Origin: Paraglaciecola sp. MB-3u-78
GTDB taxonomy: Bacteria; Pseudomonadota; Gammaproteobacteria; Enterobacterales; Alteromonadaceae
Assembly (NCBI RefSeq): GCF_002835935.1
Contig: NZ_PJCF01000087.1
Span: 124,001-188,000, forward strand
Length of the DNA stretch: 64,000 nt
Direction: 5' to 3'
The position numbers and the translations under genes are program-made. Positions 43,735 to 53,031 of the stretch are shown here, one piece after another (positions within the stretch are counted from its first letter, which is position 1; each line of letters starts with the position of its first letter). The notes beneath the pieces were generated by a model. It did not search any database, was not told the origin of the DNA, and saw only the letters and a list, made by a program, of their open reading frames with translations.

Positions 43735-44646
43735 ATGAAAAACAAGTTATTTACAAACATCAAAGTTCTATCGTCTAGCGTATTGTTAGCGATGGCAGTA
43801 GCTAGTAGTGCTAATGCAGCAACATTTAACTTCGGAAACGCGGGCAACCTTAATGGTGTTGCTCAATTATCATCGGATGATTCTAAACTTACTAGTGTTA
43901 ATGTTCCCGCTAGTAATCTTACAAATGGTGCCAACGGTTTTTTCGTTGAAACTTTTGACCAAGCGACTCAAACTCTGCAACCTGATTTTTTGGCAGATGG
44001 CATCACCCCAAATCTAAGTGCAGGTGTCCCATTCCCAGGTGGTGCTACTACATTTAACGAAGGTGTTGGTTCTGCTGGTTGTGCCGTTAACGGCACTGGT
44101 GCTGGAATTACAATAACAGAAAGTAATATTGGGTCTTCTTTTGGAGTTCGTAAATTATCAGGCACCGGTGCAGCGGCTCCAGCTGGTGACACTAGTTGTT
44201 TTGGTTACACTCCTAAACAAGGTGGAACAATCCCTTCTTGGGTTGAAATTGATTACGCCCCTTTCTTACTCGGTGCAGGTGATGTAGGTATTACATTCCT
44301 TGGTTTTTATTGGGGTTCGATTGATACATTTAATGACTTTACGTTCTATGACAACCTTGGTGCTCCAATACAGACAATCACAGGTTCATCTTTGCTAACA
44401 GCATCTGGTGGTACTTCTGGTAACCAAACAGCAGACAGTTCAAACCTTTATGTAGCAATTGATTTTGCCTTAGCAGAAGCATTTACAAAACTAAGAATCA
44501 CTACAAATGGTATTGCCGGTGAATTTGACAATGTCGTAATTGGTCTACAAGGCAGACCTGGTGTTTCAGTTCCTGCTCCATCTGGTGTAGCGTTATTAGG
44601 GCTAGGTTTATTAGGCCTAGGTTTGAGAAAAAGATTACGTAAGTAA
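43735..44646 (+). CDS. PEP-CTERM sorting-domain exported protein
   Basis: This is a 303-residue secreted protein. It has an N-terminal signal peptide (VLLAMAVASSANA) and a C-terminal sorting signal: VPAPSG, the hydrophobic run VALLGLGLLGLGL and the basic end RKRLRK. The PEP motif appears as PAP. An exosortase cuts at this site and releases or anchors the protein in the exopolysaccharide-linked surface. The body is Gly/Thr/Asn rich with few cysteines and no enzyme motif. It is driven by a sigma-54 promoter, and its terminator is interrupted by an IS66-type element. Confidence 0.93.
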   Translation: MKNKLFTNIKVLSSSVLLAMAVASSANAATFNFGNAGNLNGVAQLSSDDSKLTSVNVPASNLTNGANGFFVETFDQATQTLQPDFLADGITPNLSAGVPFPGGATTFNEGVGSAGCAVNGTGAGITITESNIGSSFGVRKLSGTGAAAPAGDTSCFGYTPKQGGTIPSWVEIDYAPFLLGAGDVGITFLGFYWGSIDTFNDFTFYDNLGAPIQTITGSSLLTASGGTSGNQTADSSNLYVAIDFALAEAFTKLRITTNGIAGEFDNVVIGLQGRPGVSVPAPSGVALLGLGLLGLGLRKRLRK

Positions 44647-44660
44647 AATTATACTAGAAA

Positions 44661-44688
44661 AAAAAAGCCAACTAATGTTGGCTTTTTT
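44661..44688 (+). terminator. Intrinsic terminator of the PEP-CTERM gene
   Basis: AAAAAAGCCAAC (44661-44672), loop TAAT, GTTGGCTTTTTT (44677-44688) is a perfect 12-bp stem ending in a T-run. It can work on both strands. The insertion sequence begins at the next base. Confidence 0.9.
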
Positions 44689-46233
44689 GTAACTACTCAG
44701 CACATAATCTAGTTTATTTTTAACGATCAAAAATTAAAAAATGATCGACTTGCTTGATCATTTCTAAGCGTTATCATACTGTTTTATTTCGATAATTACG
44801 TGGCTAAATGAAAGTAAGCGGCATTGATATTGAGTCGAATATCAATAACATTAAAGCACAAATTGAAGCGGACAATACATTGTCACCTTCAATGCGTACT
44901 GCTATGGATTTATTGCTTCTTATTGTCACGTTACTCTGTCAACGGCTTGGGCTTAACAGTAATAACAGCAGTATACCGCCCTCGTCCGATCAAAATAGAA
45001 AGAAAAATTCAAAAGGCAACAGTACTAAAAAATCAGGTGGACAAAAGGGGCATAAAGGCACAACGCTACCACTTGATGACAACCCTGACATCACACATAA
45101 ATTAATCGTTGATAGCACACTTTTACCGCCCGGTAACTATACTGATATGGGTGAAGAGGTGCGGCAAGTGGTCGATATTGAGTTTAAGCGTGTCGTCACT
45201 GAATATCGCGCACAAATACTTGAGAATGAGTTAGGTCAACGCTTCGTTGCCCCATTTCCCCAAGACGTTAATAGCCGTATTCAATATGGTATTGGGTTAA
45301 AAGCTCATGCGGTTTACCTGTCCCAATATCAATTACTGCCTTATGAGCGCATTCGTGAGTATTTCACTGACCAGCTTAATATACCTTTGAGCAGCGGCAG
45401 TCTTTTCAACTTTATCAATACCGCTTTTACCAAACTGGAAGAGACGCAAGCATTAGATATTATCAAAGCGAACTTGAGAAAAGAAAAGACATTACATACC
45501 GATGAAACTGGCATCAATATCAACGGAAAAAGACAATGGCTACATAACGCTTCGTCTCTGGATTGGACGTATTTATCAGCCCATGAAAAACGAGGCCATG
45601 ATGCCATGGATGAGATTGACATATTACCCCAGTTCAACGGTGTGATGTGCCATGACCATTGGAAACCTTATTATCGTTATGAGTGCCTACATTCATTATG
45701 CAATGCGCATCACCTGCGAGAATTAACTCGAGCGTATGAGCAAGATAATCAAGCTTGGGCTGAGGAAATACGGGTGTTTTTAGTTAAGCTCAATCAAGAG
45801 GTAGATAAGGCTGGCGGGTTACTCAGTGTTGAAAGACAAGACACCTTGCGACGTCACTATCAAGCGATTTTAAAGGCAGGAGAAAAAGAAAGTCCTGCGC
45901 CGATACCAGTGAAAGGTAAGCGAGGACGGCCTAAAAGAACTCAATCACGTAACCTACTTGAGCGATTACAAAACTATGAAAGCGATGTACTTAGATTCAT
46001 GACGGATGAGGCAGTGCCATTCACTAATAATCAGGGCGAAAATGATTTGAGGATGGCAAAGGTTCAACAAAAGATATCGGGATGTTTTAGAAGTGCTAAC
46101 GGAGCCAAAATGTTTTTTGGATTACGTAGCTATCTGTCGAGCTGCAAAAAACAAGGGATCAGTGGGTCCACGGCATTAACGTTATTATTAAATGGCATGC
46201 TGCCTAATATCTTTATACCCGCTGAGTAGTTAC
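44689..46233 (+). mobile_element. IS66-family insertion sequence, complete (1545 bp)
   Basis: The 13-bp inverted ends GTAACTACTCAGC (44689-44701) and GCTGAGTAGTTAC (46221-46233) are perfect and start with GTAA, as in IS66. They are flanked by an 8-bp target duplication, GCTTTTTT (44681-44688 and 46234-46241). It carries one transposase gene and no tnpA or tnpB, as in the compact ISBst12-like group. Confidence 0.92.
44808..46229 (+). CDS. IS66-family transposase (TnpC type)
   Basis: This is a 473-residue DDE transposase. LNSNNSSIPPSSDQNRKKNS and KKSGGQKGHKGTTLP form the IS66 N-terminal region with a predicted coiled coil before it. The catalytic part has the first Asp in LHTDETGININ, the second in VMCHDHWKPYY and the Glu in FTNNQGENDLRMAK. 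SLCNAHHLRELTR is also typical. The stop codon lies inside the right inverted repeat. No frameshift is seen, so it should be active. Confidence 0.94.
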   Translation: MKVSGIDIESNINNIKAQIEADNTLSPSMRTAMDLLLLIVTLLCQRLGLNSNNSSIPPSSDQNRKKNSKGNSTKKSGGQKGHKGTTLPLDDNPDITHKLIVDSTLLPPGNYTDMGEEVRQVVDIEFKRVVTEYRAQILENELGQRFVAPFPQDVNSRIQYGIGLKAHAVYLSQYQLLPYERIREYFTDQLNIPLSSGSLFNFINTAFTKLEETQALDIIKANLRKEKTLHTDETGININGKRQWLHNASSLDWTYLSAHEKRGHDAMDEIDILPQFNGVMCHDHWKPYYRYECLHSLCNAHHLRELTRAYEQDNQAWAEEIRVFLVKLNQEVDKAGGLLSVERQDTLRRHYQAILKAGEKESPAPIPVKGKRGRPKRTQSRNLLERLQNYESDVLRFMTDEAVPFTNNQGENDLRMAKVQQKISGCFRSANGAKMFFGLRSYLSSCKKQGISGSTALTLLLNGMLPNIFIPAE

Positions 46234-46405
46234 GCTTTTTTTATGTTTAAAAAATGATGTTGCCCCATAAATCCCCCCCCCCAACCCACTCCTGATCTTA
46301 CCATCACTAAATATGAATGTTCTCCAATGAGGAGCTTGTAAAATAAATCAACAAATGTCTTAATCTTATCCAGTAGAGGATCTTCTATATGAATTTGAGA
46401 GTTTT

Positions 46406-48064
46406 ATGCACATCATTGACGCACTAAAAAAACAGTTTACTTTAGAAGACAACGTGCTTTTGATTGAGACTAAAGAAGCAACAGAACACTATGGAAAAAC
46501 AACATTTTCAACCCCAGTAAACATTGATTGTGTAATCATAATCAAAAAAGAGATAACAATAGGCAAAGTTCTGAAGCTTGCCAATGCGTTGCAGTTTAAT
46601 CTATACCCAGTAGGTACTAATAGAAATTGGGGATATGGCTCTTTTAATGTTTGCTCAGACCGCCCAAACGTCATCCTTGATCTAGGTCAATTATGTGAAA
46701 TAACTGGCACTGATAAGGAACTTGGACTGGTTACCCTTGGTCCGGGCGTAACCCAGAAGCAACTGTATGAATTTTTGATTAAGAATAATTGGGAATACAT
46801 GGTACCAGTTACGGGTGCAGGGCCAGAAGCTGGCATTGTGAGCAATGCGCTGGAAAGAGGTTATGGGATTACTCCACATAATGATCATTTTTATGCTTGC
46901 ACAGCCTTAAAAGCATTTATCCCACACCCAGAACTTTGTGAGCGCCAATATGAATCGGCTCTTTCTTCATTCGATCAATCTGATACTGATTTCATTGATA
47001 AATCCTATAAGTGGGGCTTAGGCCCCTATATTGATGGTCTTTTTACTCAAAGTAATTTAGGTATCGTTTCTGAGATGACAATTAGACTAGCGCCTAAACC
47101 TGAATATTTTAGTGCTTTTTACCTGAGAGTATTTAAAGAAGAGCAGTTTGAAAAAACAGTTGAACTGGTCAAAGATATCCTAAAAAATTATGCAGGTATT
47201 GTTGGCTCGATAAATTTAATGGATAGACGAAGACTGATATCTATCACTACAGAAAATCCAAATAGATTTGACAGCAACGTTCTCATGAGCGAACAACAAA
47301 TTCAGGATATAGCTTCAAAAAACCAGCTGCCATATTGGTTGGTGGTAGGGTCTATTTATGGTGATAAAGAAGTAGTTAAGGCAACTAAAAAAATGTTTAA
47401 AAGAAAAGCTAAAACTATTGGCACAGTGCTGTTTTCAGACTCAAAACGTATTAAAGCCGCCACATACTTTTTTAAAAGATTACCTAAAGTCACATTTGTT
47501 AAAAAAATAACGGCACAATTGGCGTCGTTGCAAGAAGGCATAGACATTATGCAGGGTATTCCAAACCAGGTAGCCCTGCCTCTCCCTTATTGGCGTAATC
47601 CAAGGATCAGACCAAATAAAAACAACGAGTTATCACCGTCGAAGGATAATTGTGGGCTACTTTGGTATGCTCCTCTGATTAAAATGACAGCATCGTCTCT
47701 AAACAATTTTGTTCGTTTTATCAGAGAAACCACACCTAAATATGGTATTGAACCACTTATAACATTTACAAATCTTAAGCATGACTGCGTTGATTCAACT
47801 GTTCCAATTGTATTTGATTTACATCAACCTGAACAAATAAAAAATGCCCATGATTGCCTCAATGAATTGATACAAAAAGGCGCCAAATACGGTTTTGTAC
47901 CTTATCGATTGGATGTAAAACAACAAGAAAATTTGGATGCAGAGCACATGTTTTGGCAAACCACGAACCTAATCAAAGATGCCTTTGACCCTAACAGAAT
48001 ATTGTCTCCTGGTCGCTACAACCCAATTGCAACGAAAGAAAATCCAATTAATTTAAAGGATTAA
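46406..48064 (+). CDS. FAD-binding oxidoreductase (vanillyl-alcohol oxidase type)
   Basis: This 552-residue flavoprotein resembles the VAO/4-cresol dehydrogenase family. An N-terminal PCMH FAD domain (about residues 35-230) contains LYPVGTNRNWGYGS, GLVTLGPGVTQKQLYEFL, GPEAGIVSNALERGYG and LFTQSNLGIVSEM. The C-terminus has the family end motif FDPNRILSPGRY. It probably oxidises an alcohol or phenol-like substrate; which one is unknown. It is the first gene after the IS and may have lost its native upstream region. A C10 tract lies 124 bases before the start. Confidence 0.85.
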   Translation: MHIIDALKKQFTLEDNVLLIETKEATEHYGKTTFSTPVNIDCVIIIKKEITIGKVLKLANALQFNLYPVGTNRNWGYGSFNVCSDRPNVILDLGQLCEITGTDKELGLVTLGPGVTQKQLYEFLIKNNWEYMVPVTGAGPEAGIVSNALERGYGITPHNDHFYACTALKAFIPHPELCERQYESALSSFDQSDTDFIDKSYKWGLGPYIDGLFTQSNLGIVSEMTIRLAPKPEYFSAFYLRVFKEEQFEKTVELVKDILKNYAGIVGSINLMDRRRLISITTENPNRFDSNVLMSEQQIQDIASKNQLPYWLVVGSIYGDKEVVKATKKMFKRKAKTIGTVLFSDSKRIKAATYFFKRLPKVTFVKKITAQLASLQEGIDIMQGIPNQVALPLPYWRNPRIRPNKNNELSPSKDNCGLLWYAPLIKMTASSLNNFVRFIRETTPKYGIEPLITFTNLKHDCVDSTVPIVFDLHQPEQIKNAHDCLNELIQKGAKYGFVPYRLDVKQQENLDAEHMFWQTTNLIKDAFDPNRILSPGRYNPIATKENPINLKD

Positions 48065-48174
48065 TCGACATGAATTGCTAATGCAACATATTTACATTCT
48101 AGACTTTAAATTAAAAAACAGTATAGTGAAATCGTTATTTTAAGACTAAGTATTAATAACAAAGGCGCATTAAT

Positions 48175-49050
48175 ATGAGATTAGAAATCGATAAAAGAAA
48201 GCTCTCTGATCTGCCGTACGAAGAGTTTGTAGAAAAGTACTTATTACCTGAAAAACCTTTGGTCATTCAGAACGTAATGACGTTTAATAAAGAAGTTTTA
48301 ACCCCAAGCTATATCTTAGAAAACTTTACCGACGAAAATAAGCGAGAAGCAGGATGGTTTGACGCCGATTTAGTCGATAATGCAATGATTAAAATACCTG
48401 AAATTGTTAAGTCAGTTTTGGATAGACAAGATATGTCCGTGCGTAAATCTCCGATGCGACTATTTATGCAGCCTGGTGGGCATGTAACTCTCCCTCACTA
48501 CGACGGCAATAGTCTGCACGGACTGAATCAACAGATTATTGGCAAAAAGAAATGGATTGTCACTTCACCGAACACTCCATTGCCAAATATTCCATTTATG
48601 TTTGCTAGTATGGTTGGGAAAAATTTTAAATACAATGCAACTGTTCATGATTTTTATGAATTTGAAACCGTACCTGGGGATCTGTTATTTTTACCTCGTT
48701 ATATGGTACACGAAGTACATTCTTTGGAGCCTGTTAACTTAAATTTAAACTGGGTTTGTACGCCAACTTACCCTAATGAATCAAGTTTACTTGGGCGTAG
48801 AGAAGTAGAAATTGTGAAGTTAAGGAAAACGCTGCCATTAATTAACAAAGCTTTTTTCCCTGATAAATTTTCAAATTATGGTGGCCAAGGGCAAGAACTC
48901 ATTGATAGATATAGTAGAGACGTAAGTACTATTAGGATGTTTAAAAGATTAGTTAAAGAATTAGCCAGGTATCCTAGACTGTTTTTGCTTGCCAAACAGT
49001 TGAAAGAACGAGCAAATGAATTTTCCAAAAACAATTTTAATGTTAAATAA
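48175..49050 (+). CDS. JmjC/cupin-8-like oxygenase
   Basis: This 291-residue protein has the cupin-like JmjC fold of 2-oxoglutarate/Fe(II) hydroxylases. The iron site is readable as LPHYDGN (His and Asp) and a distal His in YMVHEVHSL. GLNQQIIGKKKWIVTSPN and VPGDLLFLPRYMVHEV are family blocks. Such enzymes hydroxylate proteins or small molecules. The substrate is unknown. It lies between an FAD oxidase and the PrsT-like gene, so it probably modifies a component of the exopolysaccharide system. Confidence 0.82.
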   Translation: MRLEIDKRKLSDLPYEEFVEKYLLPEKPLVIQNVMTFNKEVLTPSYILENFTDENKREAGWFDADLVDNAMIKIPEIVKSVLDRQDMSVRKSPMRLFMQPGGHVTLPHYDGNSLHGLNQQIIGKKKWIVTSPNTPLPNIPFMFASMVGKNFKYNATVHDFYEFETVPGDLLFLPRYMVHEVHSLEPVNLNLNWVCTPTYPNESSLLGRREVEIVKLRKTLPLINKAFFPDKFSNYGGQGQELIDRYSRDVSTIRMFKRLVKELARYPRLFLLAKQLKERANEFSKNNFNVK

Positions 49051-49143
49051 TAGTGTTTGGATAAAAAATAGCCCCTAGTAGTGTAGATGATATTTAGGTA
49101 ATCTAGTAGCATATTAATGTTTATAAAAAAGGAGATGTTTGAA

Positions 49144-51873
49144 GTGAACGCTGGGAATATTTTAATTGTTGTATTAGTTATTTTGTTTAGTGCATGCACT
49201 CCAAAAACGACTGAAGAATACTTGCAAGAAGCGGCTTTAATGCAAGAGCAGGGGCAATTCCAGAATGCGATTATTGAGCTAAAAAACGCATTAATTGATA
49301 GCCCTTCTAACCCTAAAGCGAGAATGCTCTTAGGTAAAGTCTATTATCTTTCAGGGCAATTTGCCAACGCAGAGAAAGAACTTAGAAACGCACGAGATCT
49401 TGGAGTGACCGTTAACGACTACCTGCCACTATTAGTCAAATCTATCTATTATCAAAATGATTTTGGCAGAGCTTTTTTACTTAGTGATAATGTGGAAGGC
49501 CTGAATGAACTAGCCTTAAGTAATGTGGATTTATTTCACTATTTATCTTCACTCAGAGACGATTCCATAGAATCCCCTATGAAACCGCCTAGCAGCCTTT
49601 TAGGTGATGACAAGCTTATAGCAATAGGATTTAGTAAATTAGCTAAAAAAAGACCATCTGAAGCAGCCGACATTCTACCTCTGTTTACAGACAGTTTTCA
49701 TGAGCCAATAGAAAAAGCAATGCTTGCCGCTCTGGCATACACAGCCCTAGCTAAAACTCAAATGGCGATTGAGGAATATCAAAAAATCATTAATATTTCT
49801 CCTGAATATTACATAGCATCTTTCCAATTAATTGAATTGTATATATTTTCAGAACAGTTAGAGCAAGCAGAAGAACGTCTAAATCATTTGCTTGATATCA
49901 ACCCTAAGGGTGCTTATGTAAATTTTTTGAAAGCAAAAGTAGACTTTAAACAAAATGATTTTGCAAATGCATTACTCTATTCAGAGGTATCTACGCAAGC
50001 AGGTCTGGCTAACACAGAAATATTTTTTATTGCTGGTGTAAGCGCTTATAAAATAGATAAAATTGAAACGGCACGTCAATATTTGATGAGGATCAGCAAT
50101 AATATTTCACCAGCTCATATCGCTAATAAAATTTTAACCGAAGTCAATATTAAATTAGGATATACAGAAGCAGCGCTTGAACAAGTTGAACGTCTTGAGC
50201 TTAGCGAGAAAAATAGAGCAAGTTTACTTTCTGCAGCTGCAATCCAACAGTTTCAATCAGGCAATTTTTCAAAAGCGATAGAGTACATGGGTGAAGCCAA
50301 CCAATATGACCCAGGTAATGCAGTAAACTTACTCAGAGAAGGGTTTATAAAGTTAAGTGCTAATGATCAGTCTGGTTTAGATAATCTATCTGAAGCAATT
50401 AGGTATGATCAAAGTATTGATGAGGCTTGGATGCTTTTAGCAGAATCACATTTGAAAAATGGTGATACACGAGCCGCTTTAGAGATTGCCAAAAAATGGC
50501 GACAAATAAATCCAGTAGATGGTATGGCACTTGAGGGATATGTTTTTCTAAAAACCAATAAGATTGAACAAGCTAAAATGATTTTTGAAGAATTATTAAC
50601 CTTAGATAGTACACATCCGAGTGCGATGCGATATTTAATGCTCATCAACGCCCGTCAAGAAAATTTTGATAAAGCTCAGGTATTAAGTATTAAGTTGGTT
50701 GAAAAAAATCCAGAGCAGTTACCTAACATATTAAGCTATATCAATATTGGTATTGCCCAAGAAAAAGTCGCCATTGTCGAAGAATACCTTGGAATAATGA
50801 TCAATAAGCATCCAACTATTCAGGCTCCCATTATTGGTCTTGCTCTTTTACACTCTTGGAAAAACAAACCTAAGGAAGCCTTGGCTATACTTGACGCCAA
50901 AGGCGATGCAACCAATCCACAAATAATGATGGTAAAAGGTGATATATATAATTCACTCGGTCTTATCGATGAGGCTTTGGGTGAATATCACGCTTGGACT
51001 GAACTTTATCCCAAGGATTCAGTTGCCTGGTTTAAAAAAATTGAATTATTAGGGAAAAAGGACAATCCGTTGCTTGCGCTTCAAGCTACGCAAGAAGCTT
51101 TACGGGTATTTCCTAATGAGCCCAGACTTAGAGCACTAAATTCAGAGTTTTTAGCTAAGTCTGGAAAAGTGAAGGAAGCCAGAGAACAATTTTCCACAAT
51201 AGAAAACTACCAATCCACCATACCAGCGCTTAAAAGGTACAATGGGATAATTGCCTACAAGGAACAAAATTACGCTGAAGCTAGACGTTTGCTTACTGAA
51301 TACTATGCATTAATGCCTAGCTTTGAGGTAGCTGAAATTATCGCATACTCTATGCAGGAACTCGGAGAGGCTCCCCAGGGTGGGGAGTTTCTTGAAGAAG
51401 CTTTAACTAAATTGACCACTACTTTTAGAGATATTCACACATTAGCGGAATATTATGCAACAAACAACTTGTTGGACAAATCAGCCAAAATTTATCAAAA
51501 TTTACTTGAAAGATTTCCACAGGATTACATCACAATAAACAACTATGCTGCACTGTTAATTAGGATGAATGAATTAGATAAAGCTGAAGAGTTAGCAACA
51601 GTTGCACTACGACTAAGGCCTAAAACTGGCTATTCTTTGGATACATATGGTTGGGTTTTGTTCAAGCAAGGAAAAGTTCAAGAGGCGTTGACCTATATCA
51701 ATTTGGCAAGCGAAGCTCTTCCAAAAAATACTGAAATTCAATTACACTTAGCCGAAGTGTTACTTGCAAATGGTGACGCCGCGAAAGCTAAGAGCGTTTT
51801 GGATAGAGTTAAACCAGAGAGTTTATTTCAGCTAAGTCAGTTAAATGAACTAAAATCCAAATTAAACATCTGA
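49144..51873 (+). CDS. prsT: PEP-CTERM system TPR-repeat lipoprotein (PrsT-like)
   Basis: This is a lipoprotein of about 909 residues with many tetratricopeptide repeats (from about residue 20 to the end). The lipobox is VILFSAC, so it is anchored at a membrane. The GTG at 49144 is chosen because AAGGAG lies nine bases before it; the ATGs at 49117 and 49135 have no properly spaced site. The opening STPKTTEEYLQEA-like segment (SACTPKTTEEYLQEAALMQE) matches PrsT of PEP-CTERM/XrtA clusters. It is thought to act in exopolysaccharide assembly or export. Confidence 0.9.
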   Translation: MNAGNILIVVLVILFSACTPKTTEEYLQEAALMQEQGQFQNAIIELKNALIDSPSNPKARMLLGKVYYLSGQFANAEKELRNARDLGVTVNDYLPLLVKSIYYQNDFGRAFLLSDNVEGLNELALSNVDLFHYLSSLRDDSIESPMKPPSSLLGDDKLIAIGFSKLAKKRPSEAADILPLFTDSFHEPIEKAMLAALAYTALAKTQMAIEEYQKIINISPEYYIASFQLIELYIFSEQLEQAEERLNHLLDINPKGAYVNFLKAKVDFKQNDFANALLYSEVSTQAGLANTEIFFIAGVSAYKIDKIETARQYLMRISNNISPAHIANKILTEVNIKLGYTEAALEQVERLELSEKNRASLLSAAAIQQFQSGNFSKAIEYMGEANQYDPGNAVNLLREGFIKLSANDQSGLDNLSEAIRYDQSIDEAWMLLAESHLKNGDTRAALEIAKKWRQINPVDGMALEGYVFLKTNKIEQAKMIFEELLTLDSTHPSAMRYLMLINARQENFDKAQVLSIKLVEKNPEQLPNILSYINIGIAQEKVAIVEEYLGIMINKHPTIQAPIIGLALLHSWKNKPKEALAILDAKGDATNPQIMMVKGDIYNSLGLIDEALGEYHAWTELYPKDSVAWFKKIELLGKKDNPLLALQATQEALRVFPNEPRLRALNSEFLAKSGKVKEAREQFSTIENYQSTIPALKRYNGIIAYKEQNYAEARRLLTEYYALMPSFEVAEIIAYSMQELGEAPQGGEFLEEALTKLTTTFRDIHTLAEYYATNNLLDKSAKIYQNLLERFPQDYITINNYAALLIRMNELDKAEELATVALRLRPKTGYSLDTYGWVLFKQGKVQEALTYINLASEALPKNTEIQLHLAEVLLANGDAAKAKSVLDRVKPESLFQLSQLNELKSKLNI

Positions 51874-51920
51874 AGCTAACGGCCAAGTGCGATAATTAGG
51901 TAGTAGGTCTATTTTTTAGT

Positions 51921-53027
51921 ATGCTTGTAAATCACTATTATTTAACGAACAAGATAGAGCTTCAACAGAAGTGGACCAAACTTTACGCGGGCTCTAATCG
52001 CAATGTATTTTTAGATTGGCGCTGGATGGACGCTTGGTTAAATACAGTGCCAATAAATCCAATTATCCTAGAAGCAACCTACCAAGAGGAATGTGTGGGG
52101 CTAGGCTTAATGTGTAGTAAAACTCAGCGTATTTGTTTTGGTCTAATGAGTATCAAACAACTTTGGCTACACAAGTGTGGAAACGAAAAGCTCGACCAAA
52201 TGTGGATTGAGCATAATGATTTTTTGCTACATAGCCAATATGAAAAAGAAACTAGAGTGGCGTTTATTAACCATATTAAGAATACGTTTGCTGCATGGGA
52301 TGAATTCTATCTAGGTATGTCATCAAAAAGCATAGTCAATGCCTTTGAGTCGGTTTTAGGTAAACCTAGAGTCGTTATTACTGCATCTGACTTTGAAGTT
52401 GATCTCAACAGTATCGATAACATTGAAAGTTACTTAGGTCTGCTATCTAAAAATACACGTTCCCAGATTGTTCGATCAAAAAAACTATTATCCAAAGAAG
52501 GGGATATAAATTTACGCTTAGCGCAAACCGAACAAGACAAAAACGTATTTTTTACAGAACTCTGTAAATTACACCAAAAAAAATGGCGGCATACAGCAAC
52601 AGGGAGTGGCTTTGATAACAGGGTATTCGTTGAATTTCACAAACAGATTATATTTGGTGATATTGATAACCGTTATTCTGGTATTTATTCACTAGAAATA
52701 AATGACAAACCTCTTGCATTTATTTACCTATTAAAAAACCACGATAGCTGGTACTTTTATTTGTCAGGCATGGAAACTCACTCTGACAACAAAATTAAAA
52801 TTGGGTTGTTAACTCACACTTTATTAATTCAGCTAGCACTCAATAATGGCATTAAAACATATAGCTTTTTGGCGGGCGATGCTAGGTATAAGAAATCAAT
52901 GAGCAACAATAGTGATGGCATTCAGGAGCTAGTCTGTTACTTAAAACCGTCTAAATTAAATTATTTTTTACAAAAACTACGTCATTTGAAAAGTTTGCTA
53001 CCACTACAACATATAAGCAGAGAATAA
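51921..53027 (+). CDS. GNAT/FemAB-like acyltransferase (BioF2-like domain)
   Basis: This is a 368-residue protein with the tandem GNAT fold of the FemAB/BioF2-like acetyltransferases. Visible blocks are LDWRWMDAWLNTV at the start, SKNTRSQIVRSKKLL in the linker, FIYLLKNHDSWYFYLSGME and YSFLAGDARYKKSMS near the end. It is soluble. In polysaccharide clusters this family is often linked to acylation of sugars or peptides; the acceptor is unknown. It lies 47 bases after prsT and four bases before the RIFT-barrel gene, probably one operon. Confidence 0.82.
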   Translation: MLVNHYYLTNKIELQQKWTKLYAGSNRNVFLDWRWMDAWLNTVPINPIILEATYQEECVGLGLMCSKTQRICFGLMSIKQLWLHKCGNEKLDQMWIEHNDFLLHSQYEKETRVAFINHIKNTFAAWDEFYLGMSSKSIVNAFESVLGKPRVVITASDFEVDLNSIDNIESYLGLLSKNTRSQIVRSKKLLSKEGDINLRLAQTEQDKNVFFTELCKLHQKKWRHTATGSGFDNRVFVEFHKQIIFGDIDNRYSGIYSLEINDKPLAFIYLLKNHDSWYFYLSGMETHSDNKIKIGLLTHTLLIQLALNNGIKTYSFLAGDARYKKSMSNNSDGIQELVCYLKPSKLNYFLQKLRHLKSLLPLQHISRE

Positions 53028-53031
53028 TCAG

